Source: Woeseiaceae bacterium
Lineage (GTDB): Bacteria > Pseudomonadota > Gammaproteobacteria > Steroidobacterales > Woeseiaceae
DNA length: 64,000 nucleotides
Direction of reading: 5' to 3'
Assembly: GCA_028277185.1 (NCBI GenBank)
Contig: JANQGQ010000018.1
Location: forward strand, 62,001 to 126,000
The notes under the pieces are model-generated. The model saw nothing but the letters and a program-made list of their open reading frames with translations. It was not told where the DNA came from and did not search any database. This document shows, piece after piece, positions 17,644 through 27,307 of this stretch. Each line of letters opens with the position of its first letter. Position 1 is the first letter of the stretch. Position numbers and translations under genes: made by a program.

Positions 17644-19650
17644 ATGCATGGACGTAACCACATGGACCTCCGATCGCCAATCGACCGACATCCTGCCCGC
17701 GATACGGGCCGCACTGCAAGCGGCCTGCTCATGAGCTGCGCCCCCATACTCCTGGCGATGATCCTCGCGGGCTGCCAGACGACCGGCGGCGGCGGACTCG
17801 TGCCGCTGAGCGGCGAAGCCCGGGCGCTCGTCGAAGCCGAAAACGGCGAGGCCGCGACGGCGGCAGGGAGCTACATCGGCCTTGCGGCAGCCGCACAAGG
17901 CAGCGAACGCGAACGGCTGACGCTGCTTGCCATCGAGCAGTGGCTGATCGCGGGCGACGAAGATCGCGCCCGCAATGCCTATGCAAGCCTTGGCCAACCC
18001 GCAGCAGCGTCGAACGCCGTGCTGGCCACCGCGGTTCGCGCACGCTTTCTCCTCCTTGCGGAGGATCCCGATCAGGCGCTGATACTGCTCGAACCGTTGA
18101 GCGCGGCGCCGATGACGCCGCCCCGACGCGCTGTCGTGGAGCAACTGCGCGCCGAGACGTATTTGCTGCTCGGCCAGCCGGCCCGCAGCGTCGAGATCAT
18201 GCGGCAGCGGGAAGCCTGGCTCGTCGATGGCGCCGCCGTGGCACAGAGCCGCGATGCGCTCTGGGAGCTGTTGTCCCGGAGTTCGACGAGCGAGTTGCGT
18301 GACGCCGCGAACGACGTAATGGACCCCGAGGTCCGGGGCTGGCTCTCGCTGGCGGCACTGGCCACGGCCACCGGGCAGCAGGGTATAGGCTGGAACAACG
18401 GTGTTTTGCGCTGGCGTGGGCAGCACCCGCAGCATCCCGCCGAGAGCATCCTCGACGCGCTTCCCGAGACGGGCACCGAAATGCTTGCCTATCCTCGCCA
18501 GGTAGCGCTGCTGCTGCCGCTGTCCGGACGCAATGCAAGCGCCGCGGCGGCAATCCGCAACGGCTTTCTGGGTGCCTATTTCGCCAACGCCGGCGGTATG
18601 GACGACCGGCAGTCCGTCCGCGTCTACGACGTCGCTCGTGAGGGCGGTGCCACGGCCGCATACGACAGAGCGGTGAACGACGGCGCTGAATTCGTCGTCG
18701 GTCCGCTGCTCAAATCGAGCGTTGCGGAACTGGCCAACAGCAGCCTGGTGCCGGTACCCGTGCTCACGCTCAACACACTCGACGACGGCAGCTTTGCGCC
18801 GCCGGGCCTGTATCAGTTTGCGCTGTCGCCGGAAGACGAGGCCACGTCGGCAGCGGAACGCGCCATCGCCGACGGGCACACGCGAGCCGTGGCGCTGGTG
18901 CCGAACAGCACGTGGGGCCGACGGCTTCTGACGGCATTTGCAACCGAGTTCGAGTCCAGAGGAGGCATCCTTCTCGACACGAGTGCCTACGTCAGCGGCA
19001 ATCCGGATTACTCCGGCGCGATAGAAGACTTAATGGAGCTCAGCGGCAGCGTTTCGCGATACACGCGGCTACGCGCGAATATCGGCGGACCCCTGCAGTT
19101 CGATCCGCGCCGTCGGCAGGACGCTGAGTTCGTGTTTCTTGCCGCGGACGCGGCAACCGGCCGCCTGATGAAGTCGCAGCTCAAGTTTCATTACTCAGGC
19201 GATCTGCCGGTGTACGCGACGTCGCTCATCTACTCGATGGACGAGCGCTCTGACGCCGACCTCAACGGCGTGCGCTTCGCGGACGTTCCCTGGGTCGTTG
19301 CGCCGCCGTCCTGGCTGGCCCGACTGCCGGAGGCCTTTGCGGACTATTTCCCCGGCGAGAAACGCCTTGCGCGGCTGCACGCGCTGGGCTACGACGCGTA
19401 TCAGCTCACCGGCAGCCTGTTCGCCTTCGACGGCTCCAGTCAGGCGGCACTGCTGAACGGCGCGACGGGGCAACTGCATCTGAATGCCGACGGTCGCATT
19501 CACCGGCGGCTGGCCTGGGCGGAGTTCGTCGATGGCGCTCCTGTGCCGCTGGTACCGGCGGACGCGTCGGACCGGGACGGCGACGAGGTGACGCCGATCG
19601 ACAGCGGCGAATGGGATCGCGACGACGCAACGATCAGCGAAGTGCTCTAG
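17644..19650 (+). CDS. lpoA: Penicillin-binding protein activator LpoA (LppC family lipoprotein)
   Basis: Outer-membrane lipoprotein that stimulates PBP1A from outside the murein layer. The 668-residue product has a lipoprotein signal ending in the lipobox LAGC, then an N-terminal TPR-like helical half (to about residue 275). The C-terminal half is a periplasmic-binding-protein fold starting QVALLLPLSGRNASAAAAIRNGF. The start is uncertain: ATG at 17644 or 17662, both giving an unusually long n-region before the hydrophobic core. The length is close to E. coli LpoA (678). The rsmI/lpoA divergence followed by yraN and diaA matches E. coli and Pseudomonas. Confidence 0.93.
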   Translation: MHGRNHMDLRSPIDRHPARDTGRTASGLLMSCAPILLAMILAGCQTTGGGGLVPLSGEARALVEAENGEAATAAGSYIGLAAAAQGSERERLTLLAIEQWLIAGDEDRARNAYASLGQPAAASNAVLATAVRARFLLLAEDPDQALILLEPLSAAPMTPPRRAVVEQLRAETYLLLGQPARSVEIMRQREAWLVDGAAVAQSRDALWELLSRSSTSELRDAANDVMDPEVRGWLSLAALATATGQQGIGWNNGVLRWRGQHPQHPAESILDALPETGTEMLAYPRQVALLLPLSGRNASAAAAIRNGFLGAYFANAGGMDDRQSVRVYDVAREGGATAAYDRAVNDGAEFVVGPLLKSSVAELANSSLVPVPVLTLNTLDDGSFAPPGLYQFALSPEDEATSAAERAIADGHTRAVALVPNSTWGRRLLTAFATEFESRGGILLDTSAYVSGNPDYSGAIEDLMELSGSVSRYTRLRANIGGPLQFDPRRRQDAEFVFLAADAATGRLMKSQLKFHYSGDLPVYATSLIYSMDERSDADLNGVRFADVPWVVAPPSWLARLPEAFADYFPGEKRLARLHALGYDAYQLTGSLFAFDGSSQAALLNGATGQLHLNADGRIHRRLAWAEFVDGAPVPLVPADASDRDGDEVTPIDSGEWDRDDATISEVL

Positions 19651-19994
19651 GCCGCGCTGCCGAACGCCGGGCACTTCTCTGGCTGAAAGCCGAGGGGCTG
19701 ACCTTCGTCGCACAGAACGCCCGCTGCCGCTATGGGGAAATCGATCTCGTCATGCGCGACGGACGGACACTCGTGTTCGTCGAAGTCAGATGTCGCAACG
19801 GCCACGCGCGATCGAGAGCCGTCCACACCGTGCGCGCCGACAAACAGGCAAAACTGATACGGTCAGCCAGCGTGTTTCTTGCGCGGCACAGACGATACTC
19901 CGGTCTCGCCGTGCGATTCGATGTCGTCGGCTACGACGGCGACCCCGACACCGGCGTTCGGCCGGAGTGGATACGCGACGCGTTCCGCGCCTGA
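19611..19994 (+). CDS. yraN: YraN family protein (UPF0102, nuclease-like fold)
   Basis: The 127-residue protein has the family core: LGRAAERRALLWLKAEGL, RCRYGEIDLVMRDGRTLVFVEVR and the C-terminal VRFDVVGYD. The E, D and EV(R) residues in that core follow a PD-(D/E)xK nuclease-like arrangement, and the family is thought to act on nucleic acids (for example Holliday-junction-resolvase-like), but its role is not firmly established. The gene starts inside the lpoA end (40-nt overlap), a typical translational-coupling arrangement, and precedes diaA as in E. coli. Confidence 0.92.
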   Translation: MGSRRRNDQRSALGRAAERRALLWLKAEGLTFVAQNARCRYGEIDLVMRDGRTLVFVEVRCRNGHARSRAVHTVRADKQAKLIRSASVFLARHRRYSGLAVRFDVVGYDGDPDTGVRPEWIRDAFRA

Positions 19995-20618
<624 letters not shown>

Positions 20619-20636
20619 AGGCCGCGCGCTTCGTCG

Positions 20637-21035
20637 TTACTTGACGACTTTGAGGTGACCGCGCGTCGACCGCGCGCGCGGCGGTGCGCCTGCAGCCTCT
20701 TCCAGGGGTTCGTCGTTGTCGTGCGAGAAAATCATCCCCTGGCCGGTCTCCCGTGCGTAAATACCCATAACCGCCGGCATGGGCACTGCTACATCAAACG
20801 GAACGCCGCCGAACCGGGCACGGAAGCTGATCGAATCGTTTCGGATACGAAGGTTGTGCGCCGCCGACGGGCTGATGTTGAGAATGATCTTGCCGTCCTT
20901 GACGTGTTGCGCCGGGACCTGGACGCCGTTGTGCGCCGCGTCGACGACGATGTGCGGCGTGTTGCCGTTGTCACCCATCCACTCGTGCATGGCACGAATC
21001 AGGTACGGTCTCTTGGATCGGGTGGTCGTGGTCAA
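20637..21035 (-). CDS. sspB: ClpXP protease specificity-enhancing factor SspB
   Basis: Adaptor that delivers ssrA-tagged proteins to ClpXP. The 132-residue product has RPYLIRAMHEWMGDNGNTPHIVVDA at the N-terminus, the signature of the substrate-binding domain, with NISPSAAHNLRI and FGGVPFDVAVPM following. A short flexible acidic linker ends in HLKVVK. That last stretch is the XB motif which docks on the ClpX zinc domain; E. coli ends similarly (LRVVK). The linker is shorter than in E. coli SspB (165 residues). The start appears to be TTG at 21035, because the first ATG lies after the conserved RPYL segment. Confidence 0.94.
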   Translation of the reverse strand: MTTTTRSKRPYLIRAMHEWMGDNGNTPHIVVDAAHNGVQVPAQHVKDGKIILNISPSAAHNLRIRNDSISFRARFGGVPFDVAVPMPAVMGIYARETGQGMIFSHDNDEPLEEAAGAPPRARSTRGHLKVVK

Positions 21036-21145
21036 CGGATTATGGTGGTTATCGAAAACCGCCCCTCTTTGAATGGCAGAAGCTTAGCACCGTTTCGCGC
21101 GTCGCGGCCAAACATGACATAAGTCCGCTGCCGCGACAACAGCGA

Positions 21146-21772
21146 CTACATGCGCATCTCGTGCTCGAGTTCCGTCAGACTCTGCTGGAACGAGCGTCGT
21201 TCGAAGACGCGCTGCATGTATGCCTCGATCGCCGCGGCCTGACTGCCCAGTTCGATGCCGTATAGCGGCAGCCGCCAGAGAATCGGCGCTATGCTGCAGT
21301 CGACGAGCGAGAACTCCTCGCTGAGAAAGTACGGCCGCGCGCCAAAGAGCTCGGCGCTTTGCATGATGCTTTCGCGCAGCATCTTGCGCGACTTCGCGCT
21401 CAACTTGCCGTCCTGAGCGTCGGCCTCCTCGGCCAGCGCGTACCAGTCTTTCTCGATCCGGAAGAGCGCCAGCCGGAACTGCGCGCGCGTCACGGGGTCG
21501 ACCGGCATCAGAGGAGGATGCGGGAAGCGCTCGTCCAGATACTCGATGATGACTCGAGAGTCGTAGAGAGTCAGGTCCCGATCCACCAGCGTCGGCACCG
21601 TATGGTATGGATTGAGATCCATCAGGTCTTCGGGCAAATCCGGACCCGTAACGTTGGCGATCTCGATATTGATGTTCTTTTCGGCGAGAACCAGTCGCGT
21701 GCGGTGACTGTGGATATCCGTGGGGCGCGAAAAGAGCGTCATGACGGAACGTCGGTTGGCGATCACGGCCAT
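21146..21772 (-). CDS. sspA: Stringent starvation protein A (GST-like)
   Basis: RNA-polymerase-associated protein with a glutathione-S-transferase fold, needed for stationary-phase and acid responses. The 208-residue product has a thioredoxin-like N-domain (TLFSRPTDIHSHRTRLVLAE, with NPYHTVPTLVDRDLTLYDS), then IIEYLDERFPHPPLMPVDP and a helical C-domain. SspA proteins usually lack catalytic GST residues. It lies 110 nt before sspB on the same strand and 46 nt after petC, an order known from Pseudomonas and many other gammaproteobacteria. Confidence 0.95.
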   Translation of the reverse strand: MAVIANRRSVMTLFSRPTDIHSHRTRLVLAEKNINIEIANVTGPDLPEDLMDLNPYHTVPTLVDRDLTLYDSRVIIEYLDERFPHPPLMPVDPVTRAQFRLALFRIEKDWYALAEEADAQDGKLSAKSRKMLRESIMQSAELFGARPYFLSEEFSLVDCSIAPILWRLPLYGIELGSQAAAIEAYMQRVFERRSFQQSLTELEHEMRM

Positions 21773-21818
21773 GTTGCGATCCTTCGAATTCTAACGGTGT
21801 ATCTGGTCGTTCGGACTT

Positions 21819-22571
21819 CTATTTTACGTCTTTCCAGATTTCTTTCTTCAACATCAGGGCAACGATGAAGAAGATCAGCAGATAGATCATTACCCATATG
21901 CCGAGCTGGATCCGCTCCGATCGAATCGGCTCGGCGATGTAAACGAGAAAGTTTGTCGTGTCGCGCACGAACTCGTCGTACGCTTCGGCGTCGAGCTCGC
22001 CCGGGATGTAAGGTTCGAAGCGGTCGAACGTACTCCGGGTAACGCCGTCGATGGTTTCCTCAGTGAACACCGCACGCTGGAAGCCCTGCTTTTCCCACAG
22101 AACGTGGGGCATCGCGGTACCGGCAAGAACTGTATTGTTCGTACCGTTCGGGTGATCCGGATCGACGTAGAAGCCCTTCAGAAAGCTATAGATGTAGTCG
22201 GCGCCGCGCGATCTTGCAAGCAGTGACAGGTCGGGAGGCTGAACGCCAAACCAACGCTCGGCACTCTCCGCCTGCATGTTGATGTTGATAGTCTCGAAGG
22301 TTTTCTCGGCATTGAACATCAGGTTCTCGATCATGTCCTCGTCCGAAAGCTCGAGGTGCTTGCCGATCGTCGAATACCGAACGTACTGCGCCGAATGGCA
22401 CCCGGAGCAATAGTTCATGAAGTTGCCCGCACCGCGCTGAAGCGAGTTGACGTTGCCGGGGTCGATGTCCGCGGACTCGAGCTCGACCTTGGCGCCCGCC
22501 GCGAAACCCGAAGCACAGAAGAGAACGAGGCCGGCCGCGGCCAGCCCGCGGGTAAGTTCACGTCTAAGCAT
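21819..22571 (-). CDS. petC: Ubiquinol-cytochrome c reductase, cytochrome c1 subunit
   Basis: Heme-bearing subunit of the bc1 complex that takes electrons from the Rieske protein and passes them to soluble cytochrome c. The 250-residue precursor has a signal peptide (to about residue 25), the covalent heme site CSGCH at residues 55-59, and an axial Met in TAMPHVLW. It ends with a membrane anchor (about residues 222-242) before a KKEIWKDVK tail. The start overlaps the petB stop by 8 nt. The neighbours petA and petB complete the complex. Confidence 0.97.
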   Translation of the reverse strand: MLRRELTRGLAAAGLVLFCASGFAAGAKVELESADIDPGNVNSLQRGAGNFMNYCSGCHSAQYVRYSTIGKHLELSDEDMIENLMFNAEKTFETININMQAESAERWFGVQPPDLSLLARSRGADYIYSFLKGFYVDPDHPNGTNNTVLAGTAMPHVLWEKQGFQRAVFTEETIDGVTRSTFDRFEPYIPGELDAEAYDEFVRDTTNFLVYIAEPIRSERIQLGIWVMIYLLIFFIVALMLKKEIWKDVK

Positions 22572-23814
22572 TGTAAATCACTCTCTCCGGGACGGGCTTC
22601 GTCTTGTCGATACTCGTGTAGTACGGCATCAACAGGAAGAACGCGAAGTAAACTACGGTCGCGATTCGGGTCAGCGTCACGTAGATTCCCTCCGCTGGCT
22701 GCAGACCCAGCCAGCCCAGCAGCACGAAGCTGATGACGAACAGGGTCAGCGCGGTTTTGTACATCCAGCCGCGGTAGCGGATTGAGCGCACCCGGCAGCG
22801 GTCCAGCCAGGGCAGGAACATGGGCAGGATGACCGATACGCCGAACAGGAAGAAGCCCCAGAATTTGTCGGGCACTGCCCGCAAGATGGCGTAGTACGGC
22901 GTGAAGTACCACACCGGCGCGATGTGCTCGGGCGTCACACCCGGGTTGGCCGGATCGAAGTTGGCGTGCTCGAGGAAGAAGCCACCCATCTCGGGCGCGA
23001 AGAACACCACTGCCGAGAAGACCATCAGAAAGATAATGATCGCTACCAGATCTTTGCTCGTGTGATACGGGTGGAAGGCGACGCCGTCGAGTGGCACGCC
23101 GTTCTCATCTTTCTTTTGTTTGATTTCGACACCGTCGGGATTGTTCGACCCGACCTCGTGCAGCGCGACGATGTGGACGAAGACGAGACCGACGAGCGCC
23201 AGCGGCAGAGCGATCACGTGCAATGCGAAGAAGCGATTGAGCGTGATATCGGATATCGAGTAGTCGCCGCGAATGTACTCGACCAGGCCGTCGCCGACGA
23301 CCGGTATGGCGCCGAACAACGAGATGATTACCTGCGCGCCCCAGTAGGACATCTGCCCCCAGGGCAGGAGGTAGCCGGCGAAGGCCTCGGCCATCAGCAC
23401 CAGCAGGATCAGCATACCGATGATCCAGATCAGCTCGCGCGGCTTCTGGTAAGAACCGTACAGCATCGCACGGAACATGTGCAGGTACACGACTACGAAG
23501 AAAAACGAGGCGCCGGTCGAGTGCATATAGCGTATCAACCAGCCCCACTCGACGTCGCGCATGATGTATTCGACGGACGCGAACGCTTCGGTGGCCGACG
23601 GCTTGTAGTTCATCGTCAGGAAGATGCCGGTCACGATCTGAATGATCAGCACGACGAACGACAGCACGCCGAAGACGTACCAGATGTTCAGGTTCTTCGA
23701 CGCATAGTATTCCGTCACGTGATACTTCATCGTCTTCGTGAACGGAAAACGTGCGTCGATCCAGTTCATGAGGCCGCCTTTGGGTTTGCCGACCTCGGCT
23801 TCTACTCTCGCCAT
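22564..23814 (-). CDS. petB: Ubiquinol-cytochrome c reductase, cytochrome b subunit
   Basis: Integral membrane subunit carrying the two b hemes and the quinol sites. The 416-residue protein has eight or nine hydrophobic helices. Landmarks are RYMHSTGASFFFVVVYLHMFR, GYLLPWGQMSYWGAQVI, the RFFALHVIALPLALVGLVFVH heme-ligand helix, and the Qo-site motif, which reads PVWYFTPYYAILRA (the core PEWY is PVWY here). It contains a hydrophilic insert rich in Lys and Asp (about residues 225-240) typical of proteobacterial forms. The ATG follows the petA stop directly. Confidence 0.97.
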   Translation of the reverse strand: MARVEAEVGKPKGGLMNWIDARFPFTKTMKYHVTEYYASKNLNIWYVFGVLSFVVLIIQIVTGIFLTMNYKPSATEAFASVEYIMRDVEWGWLIRYMHSTGASFFFVVVYLHMFRAMLYGSYQKPRELIWIIGMLILLVLMAEAFAGYLLPWGQMSYWGAQVIISLFGAIPVVGDGLVEYIRGDYSISDITLNRFFALHVIALPLALVGLVFVHIVALHEVGSNNPDGVEIKQKKDENGVPLDGVAFHPYHTSKDLVAIIIFLMVFSAVVFFAPEMGGFFLEHANFDPANPGVTPEHIAPVWYFTPYYAILRAVPDKFWGFFLFGVSVILPMFLPWLDRCRVRSIRYRGWMYKTALTLFVISFVLLGWLGLQPAEGIYVTLTRIATVVYFAFFLLMPYYTSIDKTKPVPERVIYNA

Positions 23815-24402
23815 TTACCCAGCTCCCGTATCCTGACCGATCAGGATCAAGTCGTCCCGGACGAACCGGTACGGCGGCACCCGCAGGTTCGTCGGCGCCG
23901 GCACGCCCTTGTGAACGCGTCCCGCGAGATCGAACCTCGAACCATGGCAGGGGCAGAAGAATCCCCCGTTCCAGTTTTCTTCGGGCCGCACCTCGAAATC
24001 CATCAGCGGCGCGCAGCCCAGATGCGTGCAGACTCCCTCCACAACCAGGAACTCGGGCTTCACCGAGCGCGTGGGATTGACGGCGTATTCGGGCTGCTGC
24101 TCCGCAACCAGCGAATCGGGGTCGCGCAGCTGATCGATGTTGGTGTCCAGCCGCCCGAGCATGTCCGCGGAGCGCTTGAGCACGTAGACCACCTTACCGC
24201 GCCAGACGACGCGCACCATCTCGCCCGGCTGCATCGTCCCGACCGACACCTCGACCGGGGCGCCCAGAGCCTGAGCACGCGCACTGGGTTTCAGCGACGC
24301 CAGAAACGGAACCGCAACCCCAATTGCACCAGCGGCGCCAACGACGCCGGTGGCGATGCCTAGGAAATGACGTCGGTTGTTGTCAACGCCCTCTTCACTC
24401 AT
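23815..24402 (-). CDS. petA: Ubiquinol-cytochrome c reductase, Rieske iron-sulfur subunit
   Basis: The 2Fe-2S subunit of bc1. The 195-residue product has an N-terminal Tat-type signal-anchor ([16 protein letters not shown]) and the two cluster-binding boxes CTHLGC (125-130) and CPCHGSRFD (150-158). I chose the ATG at 24402 because GGAG lies 7 nt upstream and it places the twin arginines near residue 10. petA-petB-petC are contiguous and almost certainly one operon; sspA-sspB follow on the same strand. Confidence 0.97.
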   Translation of the reverse strand: MSEEGVDNNRRHFLGIATGVVGAAGAIGVAVPFLASLKPSARAQALGAPVEVSVGTMQPGEMVRVVWRGKVVYVLKRSADMLGRLDTNIDQLRDPDSLVAEQQPEYAVNPTRSVKPEFLVVEGVCTHLGCAPLMDFEVRPEENWNGGFFCPCHGSRFDLAGRVHKGVPAPTNLRVPPYRFVRDDLILIGQDTGAG

Positions 24403-24735
24403 CGGACACTCCAAAATAGCTGCGCGAAACTCCCGGGCCACCCGAGACTACAACCGAACGGTACGTGTTCAACCCGCCGTTACGTTTGCTTACGATTGGC
24501 GGGCCGAAGGCAATGCCGTAGGTAATCCCTGTGTGAGGCAACCTGTGTTCAGCGCGATTTCTTGCTTGGTTTCGAAACTGATAGATTTGCAGCGAACCCG
24601 CTTCGACGTCAGGATGACGCGGCCTGGGCCGGGGTCCTGGGAATCAGCACGAAAGTATACACGGCGGTGACGTAACTTGGCTAGAAGCGGTCTAATAATA
24701 GTTCGTCGGGGAGGCGGCGGGACCCGTTCGCAATC
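24403..24735. other. Divergent intergenic region between petA and the degS-like gene
   Basis: This 333-nt stretch separates two divergent transcription units and presumably contains both promoters. I could not find a convincing -35/-10 pair on either strand. It holds a 6-bp GC-rich inverted repeat (CCCGCC with GGCGGG) near 24475-24505 and AT-rich TAATAATAG close to the degS-like start. I see no tRNA or small coding sequence. In Pseudomonas the genes rpsI and rplM would lie beyond petA; they are absent here. Confidence 0.5.
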
Positions 24736-25818
24736 GTGAAGTCGTTCGTCATGTTTTTCGCCCAGTCTGTCGTCGTGGGCCTGGCCGTCGCGTTTGTCGT
24801 GGTTCTCGTCCGTCCGGACCTGCTGCCAGGCGTACCCGCACAAAATGGCCAACCGACCGCCAGCTATGCGCCCGCGGTCGAGCAGAGCGGGGCCGCCGTC
24901 GCCAACGTCTACATCAAGCGCCTGGTCGCGGACGCCGACACGGCGGCCGGCCGCACCCGTTTCCAGGTCAATACCAGCTACGCATCGGCGGTGGCGATCG
25001 ACCCGGAAGGCTATCTCGTGACGAACTACCACGTCGTCGCGCAGGCAGCCGAAATCCGGGTGCAAATGGCGGACGGACAGGTGGCGGAACCCGAGATCGT
25101 CGGCGTCGACCGGGAAACGGACCTCGCGCTCCTGAAGGTGGACCTGGGACCGCTGCCGGCAATCCCGATGGGCACCTCGCGGGATCTGAAGATCGGCGAC
25201 GTCGTGCTCGCGATCGGCAACCCTTACGGTCTGACGAAGTCGGTCACGCTCGGTATCGTCAGCGCGACGGGCCGTGGCCTCCTGAACCTCGCCACCTTCG
25301 AGAACTTCATCCAGACCGACGCCGCGATCAATGCCGGCAATTCGGGCGGCGCGCTGGTCAACACGGCCGGGGAACTCGTCGGCATCAATACCGCCGTACT
25401 GGCCCAGGATCCGGGCACCGAGGGCATTGGCTTTGCGATACCCGTGGATCTGGTCCGTGGCGTCGTCGCGCAGATCCGGCAGAACGGCCGCGTGGTCCGG
25501 GGCTGGATGGGCCTGGAACCCGACGATCTGACCGCTGCCGAGCAAACCGCACTGGGGCTCGAGCAGGGCGCGGGTATCCTGCTCGTGGACGTGTATCCCG
25601 AGAGCCCGGCGGCGGCGGCGGGCCTTGAGCGCGGCGATATCATTCTGTCGATCAACGGCGAGCGAATCGTCTCCTCCCGACAGGCCCGGCTGTTGGTGGC
25701 CGGCAGTTCTCCGGGCGACGCCGTCGACATAGTCGCAATCCGCGACGGCGTCCGCATCGAGGCGACGGTCGTAGCGGGCGAGCGGCCGGAAGAAGCGCCC
25801 GTGTTCGTTCGGCCATAG
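24736..25818 (+). CDS. degS: DegS/AlgW-like periplasmic serine protease
   Basis: Membrane-anchored HtrA protease; DegS/AlgW proteins start the sigma-E envelope stress cascade by cutting anti-sigma factor RseA/MucA. The 360-residue product has an N-terminal membrane segment (about residues 5-26), a trypsin-like domain with His99 (NYHV), Asp129 (ETDLAL) and Ser203 (GNSGGA), and one C-terminal PDZ domain (about 255-345), the DegS rather than DegP/DegQ arrangement. The usual GSG(V/I) strand before the His reads SYASAVAI here. The start appears to be GTG at 24736; an ATG five codons in is an alternative. Its RseA-type substrate is not in the window. Confidence 0.9.
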   Translation: MKSFVMFFAQSVVVGLAVAFVVVLVRPDLLPGVPAQNGQPTASYAPAVEQSGAAVANVYIKRLVADADTAAGRTRFQVNTSYASAVAIDPEGYLVTNYHVVAQAAEIRVQMADGQVAEPEIVGVDRETDLALLKVDLGPLPAIPMGTSRDLKIGDVVLAIGNPYGLTKSVTLGIVSATGRGLLNLATFENFIQTDAAINAGNSGGALVNTAGELVGINTAVLAQDPGTEGIGFAIPVDLVRGVVAQIRQNGRVVRGWMGLEPDDLTAAEQTALGLEQGAGILLVDVYPESPAAAAGLERGDIILSINGERIVSSRQARLLVAGSSPGDAVDIVAIRDGVRIEATVVAGERPEEAPVFVRP

Positions 25819-25849
25819 CGAGGCGCGGGGAGCGCCTGAGGAATCGCGA

Positions 25850-26095
25850 TCAGGTCGTCGTGCCCGCGGCGTGTTCTTCGGGGGTCAGCGCACGGATGGA
25901 AAGCGCGTGAATCTCATTGCCGACCAACGTGCCGAGCGTGCCGTAGACGAGTTGGTGCCTCGCGAGAGGACGCTTGCCATCGAACGCCGCCGACACGACC
26001 AACGCCTCGAAGTGCGTGTTGTCGTCGCTGACGACACGTGCGGTTGCGTCTTCGAGACCGGCTTCGATCAGTCGCGCAATTTCCTGGGGATCCAT
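25850..26095 (-). CDS. BolA family protein (IbaG/YrbA-like)
   Basis: The 81-residue protein has the BolA fold signatures: IARLIEAGLEDATARVVSDD followed by THFEALVVSAAFDGKRPLARHQLVYGTLG. The small size, lack of an N-terminal extension, and closeness to the lpt/kds region point to the IbaG (YrbA) branch rather than BolA itself. Family members bind 2Fe-2S clusters with monothiol glutaredoxins; here a His (RHQLVY) is the likely ligand. In E. coli and Pseudomonas ibaG sits next to murA and the mla genes, which are missing here. It converges on the degS-like gene. Confidence 0.92.
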   Translation of the reverse strand: MDPQEIARLIEAGLEDATARVVSDDNTHFEALVVSAAFDGKRPLARHQLVYGTLGTLVGNEIHALSIRALTPEEHAAGTTT

Positions 26096-26220
26096 AATTC
26101 CGGGGCGGCGTGCGGCAAGAGCTGCGTAGTGTAACCGGAATCACCCCGCTTCCAGCACTCTTTTGTGTATGATACCTGGCCGTTCGCGCCCGCCGGTCCC
26201 GTCATTCGAAAATCTCGCGT

Positions 26221-27186
26221 ATGCTCATCGACAGTCTCGAAGTGATTGGCGGCCTCGTGTTGCTTATCTGGGGCGCGGACCGCTTCGTGCTTGGGGCTGC
26301 GGCCGGCGCGCGAAATCTCGGTGTACCCCCGCTTCTGGTTGGACTTACCGTCGTTGCATTCGCAACTTCGGCGCCGGAGGTACTCGTATCCATGGTCGCC
26401 GCACTCCGCGGCGAGCCCGGTCTCGCGTTCGGCAACGCGATCGGTTCGAACATCGTCAACGTCGGCCTGGTGCTCGGGCTTGTCGCAACGATCAAGCCCA
26501 TAGAACTCAAATCGGCGACGCTCAGGCGCGAGATGCCGGCGCTGCTGGCCGTGACGCTCCTGACCGTCTCGCTGTTCCTCGACACCTTCATGTCGCGGGT
26601 CGACGGACTGGTAATGCTTATCGGACTGATTATCGTCATGATATGGCTTGCCCGTCTCGGCATGCGCTCCGCCGCCAACGATCCCATCGTCGCGGAGTAC
26701 GAAGCCGAGATTCCCGACAAGGTCAGCATGAAGGCCGCCGCCTTCTGGTTTGCCCTGGGTCTCGTCGCCCTGTTGATCGGCGCAGAACTGCTGGTCGACG
26801 GTGCAATCAACATTGCAACGACGCTCGGCGTCAGCGACGTCGTGATCGGGGTGACGCTCGTTGCGTTGGGAACGAGCCTGCCGGAACTCGCCGTCTCGCT
26901 CGTCAGTGCCTATAAAGAGGAACATGGACTGGCCATCGGCAACATCGTCGGCTCCAACATATTCAACCTGCTGGCCGTGATCGGCGTTGCAGCGGTCATC
27001 GAACCGAGCGCTGTCGCGCCGTCCGTGCTCTCGGTGCACATCTTCGTCATGGTCGCGTTCACGCTCGTGCTCTTCGCGATGACCTACGACTACGACGGCA
27101 AGAGCGAACTCTCGAGAATCGAAGGGATTGCGCTCTTCTCGGCCTTTATCGCCTACCAGGGCTACGTCATCGCGGGTGCCGTTTAG
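26221..27186 (+). CDS. Calcium/sodium antiporter, CaCA family (YrbG-like)
   Basis: The 321-residue polytopic protein has about ten hydrophobic helices in two inverted halves. The two alpha-repeats are visible: FATSAPEVLVSMVAALRG with GNAIGSNIVNVGLVLG in the first half, and GTSLPELAVSLVSAYK with GNIVGSNIFNLLAVIG in the second. The acidic residues in each P-E pair bind cations. Yeast-type CaCA members exchange Ca2+ for Na+ or H+; the physiological substrate of bacterial YrbG is not well established. It precedes kdsD, as yrbG does in E. coli. Confidence 0.93.
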   Translation: MLIDSLEVIGGLVLLIWGADRFVLGAAAGARNLGVPPLLVGLTVVAFATSAPEVLVSMVAALRGEPGLAFGNAIGSNIVNVGLVLGLVATIKPIELKSATLRREMPALLAVTLLTVSLFLDTFMSRVDGLVMLIGLIIVMIWLARLGMRSAANDPIVAEYEAEIPDKVSMKAAAFWFALGLVALLIGAELLVDGAINIATTLGVSDVVIGVTLVALGTSLPELAVSLVSAYKEEHGLAIGNIVGSNIFNLLAVIGVAAVIEPSAVAPSVLSVHIFVMVAFTLVLFAMTYDYDGKSELSRIEGIALFSAFIAYQGYVIAGAV

Positions 27187-27307
27187 CAGCGACGGCTCCG
27201 TCCGGGCGGCGCCCGTTCTCCGCCAGCCACAGACCGACACAAAGCGTTTACACTACAGTCTGCAAGCACCTGAGGAACACCGGCGACGCATCGGCGAACG
27301 GTCCACG

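Noticed and set aside
26068..27240. Large minus-strand open frame over the antiporter gene
   Set aside because: Antisense artefact; the plus strand encodes a full CaCA antiporter with both alpha-repeats.
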